DNA of 64,000 nt from Streptomyces dangxiongensis (GTDB lineage: Bacteria > Actinomycetota > Actinomycetes > Streptomycetales > Streptomycetaceae): contig NZ_CP033073.1 of the NCBI RefSeq assembly GCF_003675325.1, forward strand, positions 248,001 through 312,000, given 5' to 3'. The notes beneath the pieces are model-generated. The model had not been told where the DNA came from, did not search any database, and worked only from the letters and a program-made list of their open reading frames with translations. The position numbers and the translations under genes are program-made. Positions 34,531-43,508 of the stretch are shown here, piece after piece; position 1 is the stretch's first letter, and each line of letters opens with the position of its first letter.

Positions 34531-34587
34531 GGTGTTCCCCTCCCGAATCGTTCCGTTGGTGCTGGTCACCGGTCGACGAAGCCGCGT

Positions 34588-34612
34588 CTACCCCGCCGCT
34601 CGGCATGCACAC
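34588..34612 (-). promoter_or_regulatory. SigB-type promoter of the sigma factor gene
   Basis: On the minus strand GTGT (34609-34612), a 15-base spacer and GGGTAG (34588-34593), 58 bases before the sigma ATG. It matches GNNT-N14-16-GGGTAY apart from the final base and suggests autoregulation. Confidence 0.6.
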
Positions 34613-34769
34613 CTGTTTTTTTCGCGGGATGTCCACGGACCGTCAGCCGCGCGCGCCGCGTGCGGAGTCGCGCCGGGCGGGGGACCATGGCCGTGGCCGT
34701 CCGGCCATGGATCTCCGAGGCGAGAGCCGGGACGAACCCCGAGGCGAGACCGAGACGAAGGAGGGCGCC

Positions 34770-35639
34770 GTGTGCCGCCTTTTCGGGCTGAGCAGCTCCC
34801 CCGCGCGCACGACCGCCACGTTCTGGCTGCTGGACGCGCCCGACAGCCTCGACGCGCAGAGCCACCGGGAACCCGACGGGACCGGGCTCGGCTACTTCAC
34901 CCGCCAGGGCACGCCCGAGGTCCACAAGGCGCCGATCGCCGCCTACGAGGACCGGGTCTTCGCCCGGGAGGCCCGGCAGGTCGAGTCGGCCACCTTCCTC
35001 GCCCACATCCGTTTCGCCTCGACCGGGGGCCTGGACGTGCGCAACACCCACCCCTTCGCACAGGACGGGCGGCTGTTCGCGCACAACGGCGTGATCGAGG
35101 GTCTCGACGAGCTGGACCGGCACCTGGGCGGGGACATCTCGCTGGTGCACGGCGACACCGACTCCGAGCGCTTCTTCGCGCTGGTGACCCGGGAGACCGC
35201 GGCGCACGGCGGTGACGTGTCCGCCGGCATCCTCGCCGCGGCGCGCTGGACGGCCGCGCACCTCCCCCTGTACGCCCTCAACGTCATCGTCGTCACCGCC
35301 GACGAACTGTGGGCCCTGCGCTATCCGGCCACGCACGAGCTGTACGTCCTTCCGCGTCCCGCCGGCGGCCGGCACGGTGCGCGGCATCTCGACCACTCCG
35401 GCCGTCACGGCCGGCTGCGCGTGCACTCGGCGGCCCTGAGCGACCGTCCCGCCGTGGTCGTGGCGAGCGAGCCCATGGACGAGAACCCGCACTGGCGGCT
35501 CATGGACCCCGGTGAACTGCTGCACGTCGACGGGCAGGGGCACATCACGTCCCGGACCGCACTGTCCGACCCTCCGGCCCGTCCCCTCACTCTCGCCGAC
35601 CTGCGTCCCGCCGCCGCGGCCTCGCAGCGGTCGAAGTAG
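34770..35639 (+). CDS. Class II glutamine amidotransferase (YafJ-like)
   Basis: 289 residues, GTG start directly encoding the Met ahead of the nucleophile Cys2 (MCRLFGLSSSPARTTATFWLLDAPDS). GTGLGYFT, FLAHIRFASTGGLDVRNTHPF and LFAHNGVIEGLDELDRHLG complete the Ntn glutaminase fold. There is no synthetase partner domain. YafJ/EgtC-like proteins of this kind cleave gamma-glutamyl amides. GAAGGAGGGCGCC precedes the GTG. No ergothioneine genes are nearby, so an EgtC role is not supported by context. Confidence 0.88.
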   Translation: MCRLFGLSSSPARTTATFWLLDAPDSLDAQSHREPDGTGLGYFTRQGTPEVHKAPIAAYEDRVFAREARQVESATFLAHIRFASTGGLDVRNTHPFAQDGRLFAHNGVIEGLDELDRHLGGDISLVHGDTDSERFFALVTRETAAHGGDVSAGILAAARWTAAHLPLYALNVIVVTADELWALRYPATHELYVLPRPAGGRHGARHLDHSGRHGRLRVHSAALSDRPAVVVASEPMDENPHWRLMDPGELLHVDGQGHITSRTALSDPPARPLTLADLRPAAAASQRSK

Positions 35640-35706
35640 CGCCGGCCCCCGCGACCGGCGGCCGTCGGGCAGGTGTCGCACCGGGACGCGGGGGCATCGG
35701 CCATGT

Positions 35707-36552
35707 ATGGGGACACAGTCATGGACAGTGAATGGACGGCTCGGGGCCCGGCGCGCGGCCGACAGCAAGGCGATGACCGCCGCCGGCCGGGCGGGCTTCG
35801 CCGCCCGTGGGCTGATCTACGTTCTGGTGGGCGTCATCGCGCTGCAGATCGCCTTCGGCGGTGAGGACGGCGGGAAACAGGCCGACCGCGGCGGCGCCCT
35901 CACGGAGCTGGCGGACAAGCCGCTCGGCTCGGCGATGCTGTGGATCGTGGGGATCGCGCTCGCCGGCATGGCCCTGTGGCGGCTGTCGGAGGCGGTGGTC
36001 GGCGCGGCGGGCCCGGACGGCACCAAGCTGTCCAAGCGTGCGTCGTCCGCGGGCCGGTTCGTGTTCTACGCCTTCGTGTCCTACTCCGTGCTGTCCTACG
36101 CGGCCGGCGACAAGGGCAGCGGCAGCGGCTCCTCCGACCAGCACACCGACGACGTCACCGCGATGGTGCTGAAGTGGCCGGCCGGTGAGTGGCTCGTCGG
36201 GATCGCGGGTGCCGGCGTGGTGATCGCCGGCCTGTGGATCGCGGTCCGGGCGGTGCAGAAGAAGTTCCGCAAGCATCTGCGGACCGGGGAGATGTCGCCG
36301 CGGACCGAGCGGGTGACCGACGTGCTGGGGGTCACGGGCGGCGCGGCGCGCGGCATCGTCTTCGGCGTCGCCGGGGTGTTCGCCATCGTCGCGGCCGTCC
36401 AGCACCAGCCGGGCAAGGCCAAGGGTATGGACGACACCCTGCGCTCGTTCCGGGATCTGCCGGCCGGGCCCTGGCTCCTCGCCCTGATCGCGCTCGGCCT
36501 GGCCGCCTTCGGCGTCTTCTCCTGGTTCATGGCCCGCTGGCGCAGGATCTGA
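35707..36552 (+). CDS. DUF1206 membrane protein
   Basis: 281 residues with three DUF1206 repeats, six spans in all: AGRAGFAARGLIYVLVGVIALQIAFGG, SAGRFVFYAFVSYSVLSYAAGD, GGAARGIVFGVAGVFAIVAAVQH, each with an ARGxxxxxxG-like turn, and KAKGMDDTLRSFRDLPAGPWLL before the final span. It is a common actinobacterial integral membrane protein of unknown function, often found in stress gene neighbourhoods. Confidence 0.88.
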   Translation: MGTQSWTVNGRLGARRAADSKAMTAAGRAGFAARGLIYVLVGVIALQIAFGGEDGGKQADRGGALTELADKPLGSAMLWIVGIALAGMALWRLSEAVVGAAGPDGTKLSKRASSAGRFVFYAFVSYSVLSYAAGDKGSGSGSSDQHTDDVTAMVLKWPAGEWLVGIAGAGVVIAGLWIAVRAVQKKFRKHLRTGEMSPRTERVTDVLGVTGGAARGIVFGVAGVFAIVAAVQHQPGKAKGMDDTLRSFRDLPAGPWLLALIALGLAAFGVFSWFMARWRRI

Positions 36553-36553
36553 C

Positions 36554-36579
36554 CCGCCGGGCCGTGCCCGGCCCGGCGG
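36554..36579. terminator. Bidirectional hairpin terminator
   Basis: A 10-base stem (CCGCCGGGCC with GGCCCGGCGG) and a 6-base loop lie between the convergent DUF1206 and LCP genes. Confidence 0.7.
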
Positions 36580-36633
36580 TTCCCCCGGCCCGGAACGAAC
36601 CCTCCACGACCGCGACGCGTCCGCGCGTGCCGC

Positions 36634-38328
36634 TCAGCCGTCGGAGTCGGGTTTGTTCCGGGCCGCCGCGTACGCCTGGGACGGTGTCATGGAGACGCCG
36701 TGCAGGGTGACCGTCTTGTAGGGGCTCACCTTGGCGCAGGTCTTGGCCTGGTCGGCGGTGGAGGCGTGGGCGTGGGAGACGGCGGTGCCGGTGTCGGTGG
36801 GCGCGGAGGAGCCGCCGGGGTAGTCGTCGCCGCTGGTCCAGTCGCCGCCCACCACCAGGGTCAGACCGCTGCCGGTGCCCTGCCTGAGGTGGGAGGCGGG
36901 CAGGCCGAGTGCCTTGGCGACGGTCTGCGCGGCGGCCTTCCGGCCGGTGCCGTAGGCGAGGGTGGTGGTCGTGGCGGGGCTCGGGGCGTTGCCCGTGGTC
37001 GTACCGGAGCCGAAGCCCTGCCCGGCGAGGGCGTCCGCCACGGCGGAGGCGCGGCCGGTGACGCGGGTGCCGTTCTCCACCGTCACGGCGATCTCGGACG
37101 CGGGTACGGCGGAGGGGCCGGCCTTGGCGGTCGCGGAGGCCACCGCTGACTTACCACCGGAGCCGGTGCTGAGGGGCCGGTCGTGGGCGATGGTGGAGAA
37201 CAGCGTCTTCGCGCCCGGCCCGACCACCACACGGTTGTCGTCGCCCGGGTCGGGTGCCGTCTGCATCGTGGCGAAGGTGATCCGCTTGGCCGGGACCTTG
37301 TTGACGTCGCCCGCGAGCGCGATCAGCTTCTTCATGGAGCCCAGGCCGTCGTCCACGGTCAGCGCCTTGGTGGCGGCGTCGGCGAGCCCGTACACCGCGC
37401 CGGGGTCGGTGAGCGTGCCCGCGCTCTTGAACTTGCGGATCATCGAGCTGAGGAAGATGTGCTGGGAGATCGTACGGCCGAGGTCGCTGCCGTCCCCGAA
37501 GCCGTGCCGGGAGCGGACGAACTCCAGGGCCGCGACGCCCTTGAGGGTGTGGGTGCCCTCGGAGAGTTTCAGGTGCGAGTACGTGTCGTAGACGTCGGCG
37601 TTGACGCACACGGAGACACCGCCGACCGCGTCGGACATCTTCACCACGCCGGAGAAGTCGAGCTTGACGAAGTGGTCGACGGGGATGCCGGTGAGCCGGT
37701 GGACGGTGGCCACCTGGCAGGCGGGGCCGTACTGGAGCGCGCTGTTGACCTGTCCGTAGTACCCGGCGGTGGACTTGCCGGTCTCGCTGTTCTTGCAGGC
37801 CGGGACCCTGGTCATGGTGTCCCGGGGGATGCTCATCACGGTGGCGTTGGATCGGTCGGCCGATATGTGCAGCACCATCTGCACGTCGGCGTTGCTGCCG
37901 GTCTGCACTCCGGTCTTCGAGCAGCCGCCGCCCAGTGAGCAGTCGGTCGCGCTGGTGCGGCCGTCGGAGCCCATGACGAGGATGTTGATCGGGGTGCGGC
38001 CGAAGGCGTCGGCCTGCTCCGCGCCGCCCTTGCCGTCCAGCGCGATGCTGTGGATGTTGCCGTTCAGGTGCTGGTAGAACCACCAGCCGGCGCCGGCGGT
38101 GATCAGGATGAGGGTGGACAGGCAGACCCCGAGGATCTTCAGCACCCGTCGGCCGCGGCGCACCGGGCGGGCGCGGCGGGAGCTCTCGCGCGTGCCGGGG
38201 GCCGGTCGAGCGGCGGCCCGGCCGCCCGGCAGTCGCGCCGCGTCGGGTATGGCCGTGCGCTGCCCGGGCACCCTGTCGCCACGGCGGCGCGTGGCCTGGC
38301 CGGCCGGCCCGTCCCACGGGTCGCTCAT
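36634..38328 (-). CDS. LCP (LytR-CpsA-Psr) family cell-wall glycopolymer ligase
   Basis: 564 residues. There is a cytosolic Arg/Pro-rich tail of ~60, a membrane span (ILGVCLSTLILITAGAGWWFY), then the LCP domain: NILVMGSDGRTSATDC, SNATVMSIPRDTMTRVP (catalytic Arg/Asp), LTGIPVDHFVKLDFSGVVKMSDAVGGV and ALEFVRSRHGFGDGSDLGRTISQHIFL. A C-terminal LytR_C domain (AVTVENGTRVTGRASAVADAL) follows. LCP enzymes attach teichoic acid-like or arabinogalactan-like polymers to peptidoglycan. The start at 38328 is set by GGGGAGTGGAAA. A longer in-frame extension upstream is not supported by composition. Confidence 0.93.
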   Translation of the reverse strand: MSDPWDGPAGQATRRRGDRVPGQRTAIPDAARLPGGRAAARPAPGTRESSRRARPVRRGRRVLKILGVCLSTLILITAGAGWWFYQHLNGNIHSIALDGKGGAEQADAFGRTPINILVMGSDGRTSATDCSLGGGCSKTGVQTGSNADVQMVLHISADRSNATVMSIPRDTMTRVPACKNSETGKSTAGYYGQVNSALQYGPACQVATVHRLTGIPVDHFVKLDFSGVVKMSDAVGGVSVCVNADVYDTYSHLKLSEGTHTLKGVAALEFVRSRHGFGDGSDLGRTISQHIFLSSMIRKFKSAGTLTDPGAVYGLADAATKALTVDDGLGSMKKLIALAGDVNKVPAKRITFATMQTAPDPGDDNRVVVGPGAKTLFSTIAHDRPLSTGSGGKSAVASATAKAGPSAVPASEIAVTVENGTRVTGRASAVADALAGQGFGSGTTTGNAPSPATTTTLAYGTGRKAAAQTVAKALGLPASHLRQGTGSGLTLVVGGDWTSGDDYPGGSSAPTDTGTAVSHAHASTADQAKTCAKVSPYKTVTLHGVSMTPSQAYAAARNKPDSDG

Positions 38329-38915
38329 TTTCCACTCCCCTGAACGGTCGGGCCCGCCGGGCCGGGCCGTCGCAGGGACGGCCGGCGGGTGCGGCGGTGT
38401 ACGGGCAGGCGAGAGGCGCTGTGCCCTCTCGGTCGCGTAGTTGCGCAATCTAACAAAGCCGCGGCCGGAACCGCACAGATCCACACGCGATTCACAGGTG
38501 AGGCATCTCATGACACCGCCGCCCGCCGCGGCGGGCGGGATGGTCGGCCGTGTCGGCGGCCGGGGCGCGCTCGGCCCCCGGCGCCCCGCGGCCGACAACT
38601 GCCCGCACCCACCCCGGCGCAGCGCGACCAACGGCACGTTCGACTCCCTGAGGGGCGGCGGGAACCGCGCGCCGAGCCCACGACGGCACGAGCCCGGCGG
38701 CTCACCGTCCCGGCACACGACGCCCCGCCCGGTCCGGAGGCGGTTGGCGCCGGGGTGCCGGTCCGCCACCACCGGAGACCGCCGGACCGCCGCACACCCG
38801 CCCCCCCTTTCCGTTGTGCGGTAGCCATATTCCGCCATGCGGTACCGGTTGTCGAGATCGCATGCCGGGTGCGGGGAGCGGCCCTACGCGCGCTCGACGG
38901 AGGTGCGCGGCCGTG
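38329..38915. other. Intergenic region, about 590 bases
   Basis: It holds the LCP promoter area, with the only AT-rich stretch around 38447-38460 (CGCAATCTAACAAAGCC; minus strand TTTGTTAGATTGCG), and a 20-base perfect GC palindrome at 38519-38538. Near 38824-38855 the heptamer TGCGGTA occurs twice. No gene is supported. Confidence 0.4.
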
Positions 38916-40184
38916 TCACTTGGTGTTCCGGCGGCGTACGGCCACCAGTACCAGGCCGCCGAGGGCCGTCGCGCCCACCGCTGCGGCGGCCAGCAGCGGC
39001 ATGCCGTCGCTGCCCGTCGCCGCCAGGGTGCCGCCGGTCCCGGTGCCCGTACCGGAGGTCGTCGACGCCGATCCGTAGGTGCCCGAGCTGCCGGACGTGC
39101 CGGTGGTGCCGGTGGTGCCGGTCGACTGGCCGTGCGGGTCGTTGCCCCGGCCCTCCGTGCCGGCACCGCCGCTGCCCGTGTCCCCGCCGGACGTGGTGCC
39201 GCCGGTCGTGGTGGCACCGGTGGTGGTGCCGCCGGTCGTGGTGCCGCCCGAGGTGTTCGTGCCCGGCCCGCCGCCGCCGGGCACGTCGACGGAGAGGAGG
39301 GCGGTGTCGTTCGCGGGGTTCTTGTCGAACGCCGGGTGGATGCCGTACACCGAGGTGGCCGTCACCTCTCCCTGGGTGTCCTGTGCCGTCTTCCCGATCT
39401 CCAGGACGAAGGTGTAACGGAGGGACTGGCCGACGACGAGGGTGTGGTCGACGGGCCAGCAGACGTACTTGGGACGGCCCGGCTCCGAGGGTCCGGTCGG
39501 GCCGTCGATCCCGAACGGCGCGCAGTCCTCGGGTACTTCCCGGGCCACGGTGCCCGGCGGGATCCGCACCATCAGGGCCGGCTGGTCATCGCTCTCCTGG
39601 TTCAGGATCCAGCCGGGGCCGTTGTTGCGCAGGGTGGCGGTGACGGTGACCCGGCTGCCGGGAGCGCCCTCCGCCTCGTCTCCCTCCGCCACCAGGTCGG
39701 CCGTGCTGTCCGCGGTCAGGGCCAGCCGGTGGTAACTGTCGTCGAAGCCCTCACCCGGAGCCGCGCCGGTGGGGCTGGTGCCGTACTCGACGGACTCCAT
39801 CAGGGCCTCGGGCAGGGCCTTGAACCGCACGGGCGTGGTGAGGGTGGCGCCGGGCCGGACGACGGTGTCCAGCTCGCACAGCGCCTGCCGGACGTGGTCG
39901 GCGACGGTCGAGTAGGTGCAGCCGTCGGCGTGCTGCGGGAAGTCGAGTCCGCGGGTCAGCCGGACCCGGAAGGTGACGCCGTCCGCCGGGGCCGTGCCCC
40001 TGTTGGTGATGGTGACACTCTGGTCGTAGACGTCACCGGGCTTGGGAGAGGCGGCCGGCAGCGCGGAGACCACCAGGTCGGGGGCGAGGTCGTCGGCGTG
40101 CGCCAGGGGGACGGCGAGGGCGGGGACGCCGATGCCGATCGCGGCGGCCATCGCCGCTGCCGCGGGGCGGAGGGGTGAGCGCAC
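38916..40184 (-). CDS. LAXTG sortase substrate, surface protein with DUF11-like domains
   Basis: 422 residues. It has a signal peptide (AAAMAAAIGIGVPALAVPLAHA), two beta-sandwich domains like those in DUF11 proteins (TITNRGTAPADGVTFRVRLTRG, VTVTATLRNNGPGW), a Thr/Gly-rich wall-spanning stretch (SGGTTTGGTTTGATTTGG), then LAATGSDG, a membrane span (LLAAAAVGATALGGLVLVAV) and RRRNTK. LAATG fits class E sortase recognition (LAXTG) in Streptomyces, so the protein is anchored to peptidoglycan. GTG start with GAGGAGTCTCACC. No sortase gene is nearby. Confidence 0.9.
   Translation of the reverse strand: MRSPLRPAAAAMAAAIGIGVPALAVPLAHADDLAPDLVVSALPAASPKPGDVYDQSVTITNRGTAPADGVTFRVRLTRGLDFPQHADGCTYSTVADHVRQALCELDTVVRPGATLTTPVRFKALPEALMESVEYGTSPTGAAPGEGFDDSYHRLALTADSTADLVAEGDEAEGAPGSRVTVTATLRNNGPGWILNQESDDQPALMVRIPPGTVAREVPEDCAPFGIDGPTGPSEPGRPKYVCWPVDHTLVVGQSLRYTFVLEIGKTAQDTQGEVTATSVYGIHPAFDKNPANDTALLSVDVPGGGGPGTNTSGGTTTGGTTTGATTTGGTTSGGDTGSGGAGTEGRGNDPHGQSTGTTGTTGTSGSSGTYGSASTTSGTGTGTGGTLAATGSDGMPLLAAAAVGATALGGLVLVAVRRRNTK
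39171..39260. repeat. Low-complexity Thr/Gly repeat in the sortase substrate
   Basis: Repeating units of GTGGTGCCGCCGGTCGTG-type sequence encode (GGTTT)n on the minus strand. It is the wall-spanning linker and a likely site of length variation. Confidence 0.7.
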
Positions 40185-40384
40185 GGTGAGACTCCTCGTC
40201 GGGGCGGAAAGAGGCGGTGACCGGGCCAGGCCGGCCCGGTCGTCGTGTACTGGACACACCAGGGACGCCGGAGGTTGTAGGGGACCCGGTACATCCGTGC
40301 CGGACGGTCGGGGGTCCGCCTGCATCCTCTGCCCGATCCGGGGCAGCCTCCCGGGGAGAAAGCTCTGGGCAAGGATCGGCGAGC

Positions 40385-40762
40385 GTGGACGAAGAACACG
40401 TGGCACACACGAACGAAGAGACGGAAGCGGGCCCGCTGTCGGTCGATCGGGCCACCGTCGACGGTGTCACCGTGGTCACGGTGAGCGGCGAGGTCGACCA
40501 TCACACCTCAGGCACGCTCCGCCAGGCCCTGACCCCCGACGACCTCGCCGACAAGGCGCGTACCGTCGCGGACCTCAGCGGCGTGGCGTTCATGGACTCC
40601 AGCGGTATCAACGTCCTCATAGCCGCGCACCAGGCCCATGGACCGGTCGGCTGGCTGCGCCTGGCCTGCGTCCGTCGAACCGTCCTGCGCACCCTGGAGA
40701 TCGTGGGCCTGACCACCCTCATCCCCTGCTACCCGAGCGTCAGCGACGCCCTGCGGGACTGA
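40385..40762 (+). CDS. STAS-domain anti-sigma factor antagonist
   Basis: 125 residues: VDGVTVVTVSGEVDHHTSGTLRQAL, then ARTVADLSGVAFMDSSGINVLIAAHQAH. The Ser72/Ser73 pair in MDSSG is the phosphorylation site of SpoIIAA/RsbV-type proteins. When unphosphorylated they bind an anti-sigma kinase and free the sigma factor. It is a candidate partner for the SigB-type sigma factor 6 kb away. The GTG at 40385 is chosen for its GGATCGGCGAGC context; GTG 40400 is possible. Confidence 0.88.
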   Translation: MDEEHVAHTNEETEAGPLSVDRATVDGVTVVTVSGEVDHHTSGTLRQALTPDDLADKARTVADLSGVAFMDSSGINVLIAAHQAHGPVGWLRLACVRRTVLRTLEIVGLTTLIPCYPSVSDALRD

Positions 40763-40877
40763 GCGGCTTCGCACCCGGTCGCCGGGGGAACCGCACGCGC
40801 CGGCCGCGCCGCCCGCCCGGGCTCCGTTCGTTACGGTGGCGGCTCGGACCCGGGCCCCGGACCGGCGGTGCGAGCGG

Positions 40878-41759
40878 TCAGTACAGCACCCGCAGGTCGG
40901 CGGGGCGGACCCGCACTGTCACCGGGAGGGTGGCCTCGACCTCGCCGTCGGCGCCGTAGGGGACGGGCCGGTCGGCCTCGATGCGCAGTTCCCGGCCGCG
41001 CACGACGCGCACTTCGGGGCGGTTCACGTGGGCGCCGGACCTGAGTTCGTTCATGAGCGTGAAGAAGAGCCGGCGCGGCGCGTCTCGGATCATCACGATG
41101 TCGAGCAGACCGTCGTCGACCCGTGCGTCCGGCGCGATGAGCCGGCCGGAACCGTAGTAGGCGGAGTTGGCGGCGACGACGGTGTACCCGCTGTGGACGT
41201 GCTCGGTGCCGTCGACGGTGACGCGGAACCCGGCCGGCCGCCAGGTGGTGACGGCACGCAGGCCCCCGGCGTAGTAGGAGGCGGCGCCGCGCAGCAGCCG
41301 GGCGTTGTTCGCGTGCCGGTTGGCTTCGGCGTCGACCCCGGCGTACACGCTGCCCAGCACGACGGTGCGCGGGTGGACGGCCGACTCCACCTCGATGGTG
41401 TCGACGGGCCGGGGTTCGGCGTGCAGCAGGACGCCGGCGAGTGCGGCCGGGTCGGCGGGCAGGTGCAGCGCGCGGGCGAAGTCGTTGCCGCGTCCGGCGG
41501 GGACGAGTCCCAGTACGGTGCCGGTGCCGCTGAGCGCGCCGCCGATGCCGCCGGCGATGCCGTCGCCGCCGACCGCGAGGACGACGCGGCCCCGCTCGCC
41601 GGCGGTGCGGGCGATGTCCTGGGCGTGGGCGAGGCTGTGGCTGTACTGGGTCTCCAGCCCGGCGCCGGCCTCGCGGAGCAGCCGGGCGAGCTGGAGCAGG
41701 GTCGCCGCCCCGGTGGAGCCGCCGGCGGTGGGATTGACGACGGCGGTGAACTGTCGCAT
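40878..41759 (-). CDS. Diacylglycerol/lipid kinase family protein
   Basis: 293 residues. It begins MRQFTAVVNPTAGGSTGAATLLQL (ATP-binding NPxxGG), then VVLAVGGDGIAGGIGGALSGTGTVLGLVPAGRGNDFARAL (GGDGT-like and P-x-G-x-x-N-D-F/A motifs), and DVIMIRDAPR-like and PVPYGADGEVEATLP at the end (RIEADRPVPYGADGE). It phosphorylates a lipid hydroxyl with ATP. The neighbours are an alkyl-DHAP-synthase-like enzyme and GlpD, which links it to glycerolipid or ether-lipid metabolism. It is 38 bases behind the oxidase gene on the same strand. Confidence 0.9.
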   Translation of the reverse strand: MRQFTAVVNPTAGGSTGAATLLQLARLLREAGAGLETQYSHSLAHAQDIARTAGERGRVVLAVGGDGIAGGIGGALSGTGTVLGLVPAGRGNDFARALHLPADPAALAGVLLHAEPRPVDTIEVESAVHPRTVVLGSVYAGVDAEANRHANNARLLRGAASYYAGGLRAVTTWRPAGFRVTVDGTEHVHSGYTVVAANSAYYGSGRLIAPDARVDDGLLDIVMIRDAPRRLFFTLMNELRSGAHVNRPEVRVVRGRELRIEADRPVPYGADGEVEATLPVTVRVRPADLRVLY

Positions 41760-41797
41760 CGGTGTGCCTTTCGAGGCAGGCGGTCGGATCGGTGGGG

Positions 41798-43390
41798 TCA
41801 GTCGGTGGGCAGCAGGACACCCGGGTTGAGGAGCCCGTCGGGGTCGAGGCGGTGTTTGACGGCGCGCAGGGCGGAGACGCCGAGCGGGCCGGCCTCGCGG
41901 ACGTACCAGTCGCGGTGGTCGGTGCCGACCCCGTGGTGGTGGGAGATGGTGCCCCCGGCGGCCAGGACGGCCTCGTTGGCGGCGTGCTTGGCGGGCGTCC
42001 AGTGCGCCACCGGGTCCTCGCCCTGGGCGCTGACGACGGTGAAGTACAGCGAGGCGCCGTTCTCGTACACGTGGGAGATGTGGCACATCACCAGGGGCGG
42101 GGTGCCCGCCAGGGTGAGGGTGTCGGTGAGGGCGGTGCGGACGGCCGTGTACAGGCGGGGGATGCGGGACCAGAACGCCGCGGTCTCCAGCGTCTCGGCG
42201 AAGGCGCCGGCGTCGAGCAGGGCGTCACGCAGGTAGGGCGCGGAGTAGCGGCCGTGTGCCCAGCGTTCGCCGGGTTCGGTGCCGGCGGGGGTGCCGCCGC
42301 AGTCCGTCAGGACGGCCGCCGCCCGCTCCCGGCGCCGCGCGGTCTCCTCGGCCGTCCCCTCGTACCCGGCGATCGCGAGGCATCCGGCGTCGCTCTGCCC
42401 CGCCCCCGCGCCGATCGCGTCGGGCTGGGCGAGGCCGATGAGCGTCTCGGTCTCGTCGGACAGGCGCAGCACGGTCGGGCGGGGCCCGTCCTGGGCGAGC
42501 CGGCGCAGCGCCGTGGCGCCCTCCTCGAACGAGCGGAACCGCCAGCCCTCGTACACCCGGGTCCGCGGCAGCGGGCGGATCCGTACGACGACGGAGGTGA
42601 TGACGCCGAAGGCGCCCTCGGAGCCGAGGATGAGCTGGCGCAGGTCGGGCCCGGCGGCGGAGCGGGGGGCGCGGCCGGTCTCGAGGGTGCCCTCGGGGGT
42701 GGCCAGGGTCAGGCCGAGGACCATCTCGTCGAAGCGGCCGTAGCCGGCGGAGGCCTGACCGCTGGAGCGGGCGGCGGCGAACCCGCCGATGGTGGCCCAT
42801 TCGAAGGACTGCGGGAAGTGGCCGAGGGTGAAGCCCTGTTCGGCGAGCAGCGCCTCGGCCTCGGGGCCGCGCAGGCCGGGCTGGAGGACGGCGGTGCGCG
42901 AGACGGGGTCCAGGTCGAGCAGGCGGTTCAGGCGGCGCAGGTCCAGGGCGACGAACGCGCTGCGCTGGGGGGCGAGTCCGCCGACGACCGAGGTGCCGCC
43001 GCCGAAGGGGACGACGGCCAGGCCGTGTGCGGTGCAGGCGCGCAGCACGGCGAGGACCTCGTCGTGGCTGCCCGGCAGGACGACGGCCTGCGGGACGTCG
43101 GAGAAGTCGCCGGCGCGGATGCGCAGCAGGTCGGGGGTGGACTTGCCGCGGGTGTGGCGGACGCGGGTCTCGGCGTCGGTGCGCACGTGCTCCTCACCGC
43201 CGGCGGCCTCGGCGAGTGCCCGCAGCGCGGCGGGGCGGGCCGTCGGGGCGGGCGGGCGGACGTCCGTGAGGGCGGGCGCGGGTGCCGTGCGGGGCGTGAC
43301 GCCGAGCAGGTCGCGCAGCAGGCCGGTCACCGTCTCGGGCAGTGGTGCCGCCTTGGCCGGGTCGCCCCAGCCGTTCCACAGCATGTCCAT
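41798..43390 (-). CDS. FAD-linked oxidase, alkyldihydroxyacetonephosphate synthase-like
   Basis: 530 residues, PCMH/VAO-type FAD fold: QAVVLPGSHDEVLAVLRACTAHGLAVVPFGGGTSVVGGL, LGHFPQSFEWATIGGFAAARSSGQASAGYGRFDEMVLGL and GSEGAFGVITSVVVRIRP. The tail has ISHHHGVGTDHRDWY and LKxxLDPDGLLNPGVLLP. The FEWATIGGFAAARSSGQ... and HHHGVG sequence matches AgpS-like enzymes, which replace the acyl group of acyl-DHAP with a fatty alcohol. Glycolate oxidase-like activity is the alternative. It is divergent from a TetR regulator. Confidence 0.88.
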   Translation of the reverse strand: MDMLWNGWGDPAKAAPLPETVTGLLRDLLGVTPRTAPAPALTDVRPPAPTARPAALRALAEAAGGEEHVRTDAETRVRHTRGKSTPDLLRIRAGDFSDVPQAVVLPGSHDEVLAVLRACTAHGLAVVPFGGGTSVVGGLAPQRSAFVALDLRRLNRLLDLDPVSRTAVLQPGLRGPEAEALLAEQGFTLGHFPQSFEWATIGGFAAARSSGQASAGYGRFDEMVLGLTLATPEGTLETGRAPRSAAGPDLRQLILGSEGAFGVITSVVVRIRPLPRTRVYEGWRFRSFEEGATALRRLAQDGPRPTVLRLSDETETLIGLAQPDAIGAGAGQSDAGCLAIAGYEGTAEETARRRERAAAVLTDCGGTPAGTEPGERWAHGRYSAPYLRDALLDAGAFAETLETAAFWSRIPRLYTAVRTALTDTLTLAGTPPLVMCHISHVYENGASLYFTVVSAQGEDPVAHWTPAKHAANEAVLAAGGTISHHHGVGTDHRDWYVREAGPLGVSALRAVKHRLDPDGLLNPGVLLPTD

Positions 43391-43493
43391 TGAACGGTCG
43401 TCCTCACAGGTCGGTGTGCGCGGTGGTGTGCGCGGTGCGCGGGCTGGGCTGCCGTCCCGGGGGCGCGGGCCGCTTCCGTCCGGCCCCCAGGGC

Positions 43494-43506
43494 GTTACAC
43501 TGTGAC
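43494..43506. promoter_or_regulatory. Candidate TetR operator
   Basis: GTTACACTGTGAC, a near-palindrome, lies just two bases before the TetR ATG and between the divergent oxidase and TetR-glpD genes. The TetR gene appears leaderless, so this site would cover its -10. Confidence 0.55.
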
Positions 43507-43508
43507 AC

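Noticed and set aside
38519..38538. Perfect 20-base palindrome of only G and C
   Set aside because: In a genome this GC-rich such a palindrome can occur by chance. It is not placed at a promoter that I can identify.
38329..38838. N-terminal extension of the LCP protein
   Set aside because: The frame is open upstream, but the residues have no family-like pattern, and the ATG at 38328 has a good ribosome-binding site and the expected cytosolic tail.
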